Shown in pieces: positions 13,018 through 16,866 of a stretch of DNA of 16,866 bases; positions within the stretch are counted from its first letter, which is position 1, and the number at the start of each line of letters is the position of its first letter. This DNA is from an uncultured Chlamydiae bacterium (GTDB lineage Bacteria > Chlamydiota > Chlamydiia > Chlamydiales > SM23-39): positions 1-16,866 of the forward strand of contig CAISYW010000067.1 of NCBI GenBank assembly GCA_903889795.1. The letters run 5' to 3'. The translations under genes and the position numbers were made by a program. Under the pieces are notes generated by a model. The model saw only the letters and a list, made by a program, of their open reading frames with translations. It was not told the origin of the DNA and did no database searches.

Positions 13018-14064
13018 ATGCGTTTTTTTATCCCGATCATTCTGCTCATCCTTTCTTCTTGCAGCAGTCCCTATATGGGAAAGGACCAATTTGGCGCTGA
13101 CGAGTTCGTCATGGATTCTTATAAGATCCGTGAAGGGAAATTCTCGATTTTAGAAATGGAAGGAAAAACTTATGAAGATTTTGACGAAACTCTTTTGACC
13201 GAATACGAGGATCAGATTCATGAAGATGATGTGCTCATGGTGGTCCTTTATCATCCCAGACGATCGGATCTCTCGCAGGCCGTTCAAACAATCGGTCAAA
13301 CGATTGGTTTTCGTGTGACGCATGGGCAAATCGCGCTGCCTGATCTTCCGCCTGTCGCAATTGAGGGTCTTACTCTCGAGGGCGCTCGGAAAAAAATTCA
13401 GCAGAGCTACGATCATGAAATCAAAGATGTCGAAATTTTTCTCACTTACCGAGAACGGATCGCTCGTAAAGTCGAGTTAGCCGGTCTCGTATCGATTCCC
13501 AGCGTGCCTGTTGATGGAAAAATTCGTTTATTCGACGTTTTGTCAAAAGCGCGCGTGCCGCCGGACGCCAATTTATTTAAAAGCTACATCGTTCGAGATC
13601 AGTCGCTGGTTACGGTCGATTTATATAAGCTTTTGAAAGAAGGCGATATGTCTCAAAATATCGTGATGCATGGCGGCGACAAGGTCTATATCGCCGAGCC
13701 CTCCGCGGCGTCAGTGATGGTGATGGGCGAAGTCGGCGTGGAGCGAGTCGTCAACGTTTTGCATGGTTTTATCTCTTTGCGTGAAGCTCTGGCTGAAGCG
13801 CATGGTATTCCTTATACGGGGGATAAGTCCTATATTCAAGTCATTCGGGGCAATATTGTCCGCCCGAAAATTTATACGTTGAGTTGGGAACACGTCATCC
13901 ACTTATCAAACGATAGCCTTCTTTTAATGCCCGGCGATATTGTCTACGTGGCTGCCAAGCCGATTACTGAGTGGAATCGTTTTATTTCTCAGTTGCTTCC
14001 TAGCTTTACGACAATCGATGTGCTTAGCAAGAGCTGCGGTAACTGGGGTTTTACATTACCTTAA
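13018..14064 (+). CDS. Wza-like polysaccharide export lipoprotein
   Basis: This is an outer-membrane polysaccharide export protein of the Wza/Poly_export family, which forms the channel through which capsule or exopolysaccharide leaves the cell. I start at ATG 13018: it gives a classic lipoprotein signal, a basic residue then a hydrophobic stretch and the lipobox LSSC with the acylated Cys at 15. A TTG at 13006 would add four residues and has AGAGAG nearby, so it cannot be excluded. The mature part has a Poly_export domain (about 60-150, with HEDDVLMVVLYHP and LTLEGARKKI). SLBB-like repeats follow (about 155-310, with VELAGLVSIPSVPVDG and MVMGEVGVERVVNV). A short C-terminal helix region ends it, where Wza crosses the outer membrane. 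The 348 residues are normal for the family. It is followed 12 bases later by its usual partner. Confidence 0.88.
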   Translation: MRFFIPIILLILSSCSSPYMGKDQFGADEFVMDSYKIREGKFSILEMEGKTYEDFDETLLTEYEDQIHEDDVLMVVLYHPRRSDLSQAVQTIGQTIGFRVTHGQIALPDLPPVAIEGLTLEGARKKIQQSYDHEIKDVEIFLTYRERIARKVELAGLVSIPSVPVDGKIRLFDVLSKARVPPDANLFKSYIVRDQSLVTVDLYKLLKEGDMSQNIVMHGGDKVYIAEPSAASVMVMGEVGVERVVNVLHGFISLREALAEAHGIPYTGDKSYIQVIRGNIVRPKIYTLSWEHVIHLSNDSLLLMPGDIVYVAAKPITEWNRFISQLLPSFTTIDVLSKSCGNWGFTLP

Positions 14065-14076
14065 GATGGCTTTGCT

Positions 14077-16866
14077 ATGACCTCTCCTGATCCTGATGAA
14101 AAGATTTTTTCTCTTGGGGATCTGTCTTGGCTTATCCGTAAAAAAAAACAAATAATCTTTCGCGCCGCATTGATATTCAGCATCATCGCGCTAGTTTACG
14201 CTTTTGGGAAGCCCTCTTTTTACAAAGCCGAAGCGACTTTTAAAGAAAGCACCGAACAAAGAGAGCCTTCAGGATTATTGAAAGATTTTTTCGCAAATAT
14301 TGCGGCTTCTGCCGGAGCTCCGCAAGCCGACGCTTTGATGAAATCCTCTCAGGTGTTAAAGCCTCTCATTTTTCATCTCGGCTTGCAGGCTCGGGTTGTC
14401 GAAAAAGGAGTTTTTTGGCGCAGTTGGAACATGGTGTGCGACACGATTTGTTCGGAGCTTGGGCTCCCTTTGAGAGATTTGGACTCTTTTCGTTTTTCCG
14501 ATGTGACATTTGAAGGAGAAAAACCGCTCAATTTACGCCTACGTTTTTTTGATTGCGAACGATTTGAAATTGAGCAAAATCAAGACAAGTTTCAGGGGCG
14601 GGTCGGAGAAAAGATGGAATTGAAAAATTTCTTCTTTTCGATCGCGCACGCGCCAAAGAATGTAAAAACGGGATTTGAGTATAAACTCTCCATCTCTCCT
14701 TGGAGCGATATAGCGAAGGGGCTTCGTAAGAATCTTCAAATTATTTCTCTTAAGACAAATCGAGCGATCTACGAGCTTTCTTTTCTTGAGCGCGATCGTT
14801 ATTTGGGAGCGGAAATTCTCAATGAATTGATGAAAGAATATCAGAGATATCTCAAACGAGATCATGATCAAATTGCTCAAATGCAGCTCGCTTATTTGGA
14901 AGAAAGACAGGATCTTCTCTTCGATAAATTAGGACATGCATACGATGAGCATGTCTGTTTTTTGCAAAGAAATGTTGGCGATAAGGGTTTTATCCATGCG
15001 GCGCAGGAATCGGCCGCCTTATCTAAGCAATATCGGGGGCTCTTTTCACAGTCGTTTTCTGCCGACCTGGAAATGGATCAACTCTCCCCTTTATCGGAGA
15101 GCCCTTCTCATGTTTTGGTCGGGACTCAAACGCCGGCCGGGCAAACAATTCATAGTCTGCGTCATACAGTCCTCGCGCTAGAAGGACAACGCGACCTGTT
15201 AGCTTCTTCACTCTATTTCCATCCGTTCGGCTCCGGACGTTCCGTTTCTGAAGAGAGTTTGTTCCATAAAGATGAGCTTCAAAACGTGCGCCTGGATCTT
15301 CAGACGGCGAGATCTGCGCTCGATGAGATCGAAAGCAAAAACAGCATTCCTTTGCATTTGGAACTGCTGAATGATCCCGACCATGTTGTCCAAAGTTGGG
15401 CGGAGGAGATCAACAAGCAGGGCGACGAACCAAAAGATTTTGTTGTCTATTTGCGCAATTTGGTTCGATTATTTTCCGTACGTGAAAAGATTTTGCTGGA
15501 GCGTCAATTTCATCCGCAAAATGAAAGTTGTGAATTAAATGGCATAGACCTCTCTACTGCTCAACAGCTTTTGATACAATCCAGTCAAAATCTCGACGGA
15601 TCTAAAGCATCTATCCAGCACTATTGCCATCTCTTAAGTCGAATAGACGATCCTTCTTTTGAAGTAAGTTCATTGAGCGCCGTATTGAAAGATCCTGTTA
15701 GCCAGCGATATCTCTCTCAGGCAACGGACTTACATTATCAGATGGAAGACGAGAGCCATCATAGCGAAAAAGAAGTGAATCGCAGCAAAAGCGAATCGGC
15801 TTTGCAGCGCAAGGTTTTGAAAGAGCATTTGAAGCAGATGATCATAGTGGAGCAATTAAACAGCTCGATTTATCAAGATAAGATTGCTTCTTTACAGCAA
15901 ATTAGCCTCGATTGCATCAATCGACAAATCAGCGTCAATAATGAACAAATTGCTTCTTTGGTCCGGCAGAGAAAAGAGTCGTTGACTCGCGAGAAGCAGA
16001 TCCTTGCGAATAAGATGCAGGAATTGCGCAGCAAAATGAATGAACTGCCAACGAAATGGCGTGCAGAGAGTCTCTTGAAGCTCAAAACAGAGCTGGGAAT
16101 CAAGATTATGCAATCGGTTGTCCAGCTGGTCGAATCAAAGACTATCGGACAGAATTTGCATCATGTTGAATCGAAACCGCTTGATTTGGCCGTCGTTCCA
16201 TTTTTCCCGCAAAAACCTTATCTTTTTCTCATTTTTCTTGCGGGAGGAGGGCTGGGCTTGATCGGTGGTTTTTTATGGGTTTTTCTCAAGACACTCTATC
16301 GCGGCTTTCCGCTTTCTTCCGACACTCTCCAAGCTCTTCGCTATCCCTATGCCGGCTCCATTTCATTTCATGCCGATGGGCCGAATATTGACCATTTGCC
16401 GGATAATGACCTTGAATCTTTGCGAAAGCTGATGATAAAAATCGACGCAGCGCCGCATTCCAAGATCGTTGGGTTGTTTGCCGGCCAAGGACCTGATTAC
16501 GCTCATTCACTGGCGCATTTAATCGCTCAGAGCGGCCGAAAAGTGTTGCTTTTGCGATGCGATTTTTCAACAAAATTCTCTGATGCGGATATTCCCGGGC
16601 TCCAACAGGTGATGAATGGTTTGGACTCTTCACTGCCGATACGCCGATGTAATGACTATGATCTGCTTCCCAGCGGAGGCTATAGCCGGTTTGGAGTTGA
16701 ACTCATTCGATCTGCTGCTTTTGATGAATTGCTCAAACGACTCATGCCATCTTACGATCATATTCTTTTGTTTAATCGGTCGCCGCTACATAGTGCGGAA
16801 TGCGCAGCTTTGCTTGCAATCAACCAAACTGCCGCCGTCACAATTTTTGAAGAGTCAATTGAGTTG
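14077..16866 (+). CDS. Wzc/Wzz-like polysaccharide co-polymerase with degenerate kinase domain (partial, 3' end outside)
   Basis: The frame from ATG 14077 is open for 930 codons to the window edge. It shows the polysaccharide co-polymerase plan: a short basic cytoplasmic N-tail, TM1 (about 26-44), a very large extracytoplasmic region (45-705) rich in charged, coiled-coil-prone helices, a Pro-containing motif VPFFPQKP before TM2 (715-737), and a cytoplasmic BY-kinase-like domain (about 780 on). In that domain the order of the P-loop kinase is preserved, but the motifs are not. The Walker A position reads AGQGPDYAHS (802-811) with no Lys and no GKS/GKT. Walker A' reads VLLLRCD, and the Walker B Asp is Asn in LLFNRSP. 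Tyr clustering cannot be seen because the end is missing. It probably works with the Wza-like protein, setting chain length or bridging the envelope rather than phosphorylating. The start lacks a strong ribosome site. Confidence 0.8.
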   Translation, partial: MTSPDPDEKIFSLGDLSWLIRKKKQIIFRAALIFSIIALVYAFGKPSFYKAEATFKESTEQREPSGLLKDFFANIAASAGAPQADALMKSSQVLKPLIFHLGLQARVVEKGVFWRSWNMVCDTICSELGLPLRDLDSFRFSDVTFEGEKPLNLRLRFFDCERFEIEQNQDKFQGRVGEKMELKNFFFSIAHAPKNVKTGFEYKLSISPWSDIAKGLRKNLQIISLKTNRAIYELSFLERDRYLGAEILNELMKEYQRYLKRDHDQIAQMQLAYLEERQDLLFDKLGHAYDEHVCFLQRNVGDKGFIHAAQESAALSKQYRGLFSQSFSADLEMDQLSPLSESPSHVLVGTQTPAGQTIHSLRHTVLALEGQRDLLASSLYFHPFGSGRSVSEESLFHKDELQNVRLDLQTARSALDEIESKNSIPLHLELLNDPDHVVQSWAEEINKQGDEPKDFVVYLRNLVRLFSVREKILLERQFHPQNESCELNGIDLSTAQQLLIQSSQNLDGSKASIQHYCHLLSRIDDPSFEVSSLSAVLKDPVSQRYLSQATDLHYQMEDESHHSEKEVNRSKSESALQRKVLKEHLKQMIIVEQLNSSIYQDKIASLQQISLDCINRQISVNNEQIASLVRQRKESLTREKQILANKMQELRSKMNELPTKWRAESLLKLKTELGIKIMQSVVQLVESKTIGQNLHHVESKPLDLAVVPFFPQKPYLFLIFLAGGGLGLIGGFLWVFLKTLYRGFPLSSDTLQALRYPYAGSISFHADGPNIDHLPDNDLESLRKLMIKIDAAPHSKIVGLFAGQGPDYAHSLAHLIAQSGRKVLLLRCDFSTKFSDADIPGLQQVMNGLDSSLPIRRCNDYDLLPSGGYSRFGVELIRSAAFDELLKRLMPSYDHILLFNRSPLHSAECAALLAINQTAAVTIFEESIEL

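Overview
The window most likely comes from an environmental (amoeba-associated, Parachlamydiales-type) member of the Chlamydiota. The strongest clue is a UDP-sugar pyrophosphorylase of the UDPGP/AgX-1 type directly followed by gpsA. I recall the same pair (CT715/CT714) from Chlamydia trachomatis. A Gram-negative envelope is clear from heptosyltransferase-type GT9 enzymes, a Wza-type export lipoprotein and a Wzc-like membrane protein. This assignment is from memory and inference; no search was run.

Layout. (1) 1-5100 reads as an accessory, AT-rich region. It holds a Cys-rich single-span membrane protein (368-1063), a translationally coupled methyltransferase-like/glycosyltransferase-like pair (1371-2956), an unrecognised 303-residue protein on the minus strand (2961-3872) and a minus-strand COG1237-type metallo-beta-lactamase-fold protein (4247-5092). 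Two families of palindromic, MITE-like repeats are scattered between these genes. (2) 5234-9293 is a tightly packed, overlapping plus-strand cluster: LPS heptosyltransferase (waaF-like), a second GT9 enzyme, the UDP-sugar pyrophosphorylase and glycerol-3-phosphate dehydrogenase (gpsA). (3) 9332-9691 is a small unrecognised minus-strand gene, followed by another repeat copy. (4) 9955-11653 is a 45-residue membrane protein followed by the bifunctional NAD(P)HX repair enzyme (NnrE-NnrD). (5) 11654-11933 is a gene-poor gap with two strong hairpins. (6) 11934 to the right edge is a surface-polysaccharide module: UDP-glucuronate 4-epimerase on the minus strand, divergent from a Wza-like export lipoprotein and a long Wzc-like polysaccharide co-polymerase that runs off the window and has a visibly degenerate kinase domain.

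How the genes fit together. Heptosyltransferase and GT9 enzymes build LPS core or other glycans. The pyrophosphorylase and epimerase make activated sugars (UDP-HexNAc or UDP-Glc; UDP-galacturonate). GpsA makes glycerol-3-phosphate for phospholipid. Wza/Wzc-like proteins would export a polymer to the cell surface. NnrE-NnrD is metabolite repair and has no obvious link to the envelope genes.

The least explained signals are the two repeat families (three copies of a ~165-bp element; one ~173-bp element plus related hairpins around the MBL gene), which share a central AACTTG...AAGTT palindrome, and the Wzc-like protein whose nucleotide-binding motifs are eroded. I found no convincing new multi-gene system.
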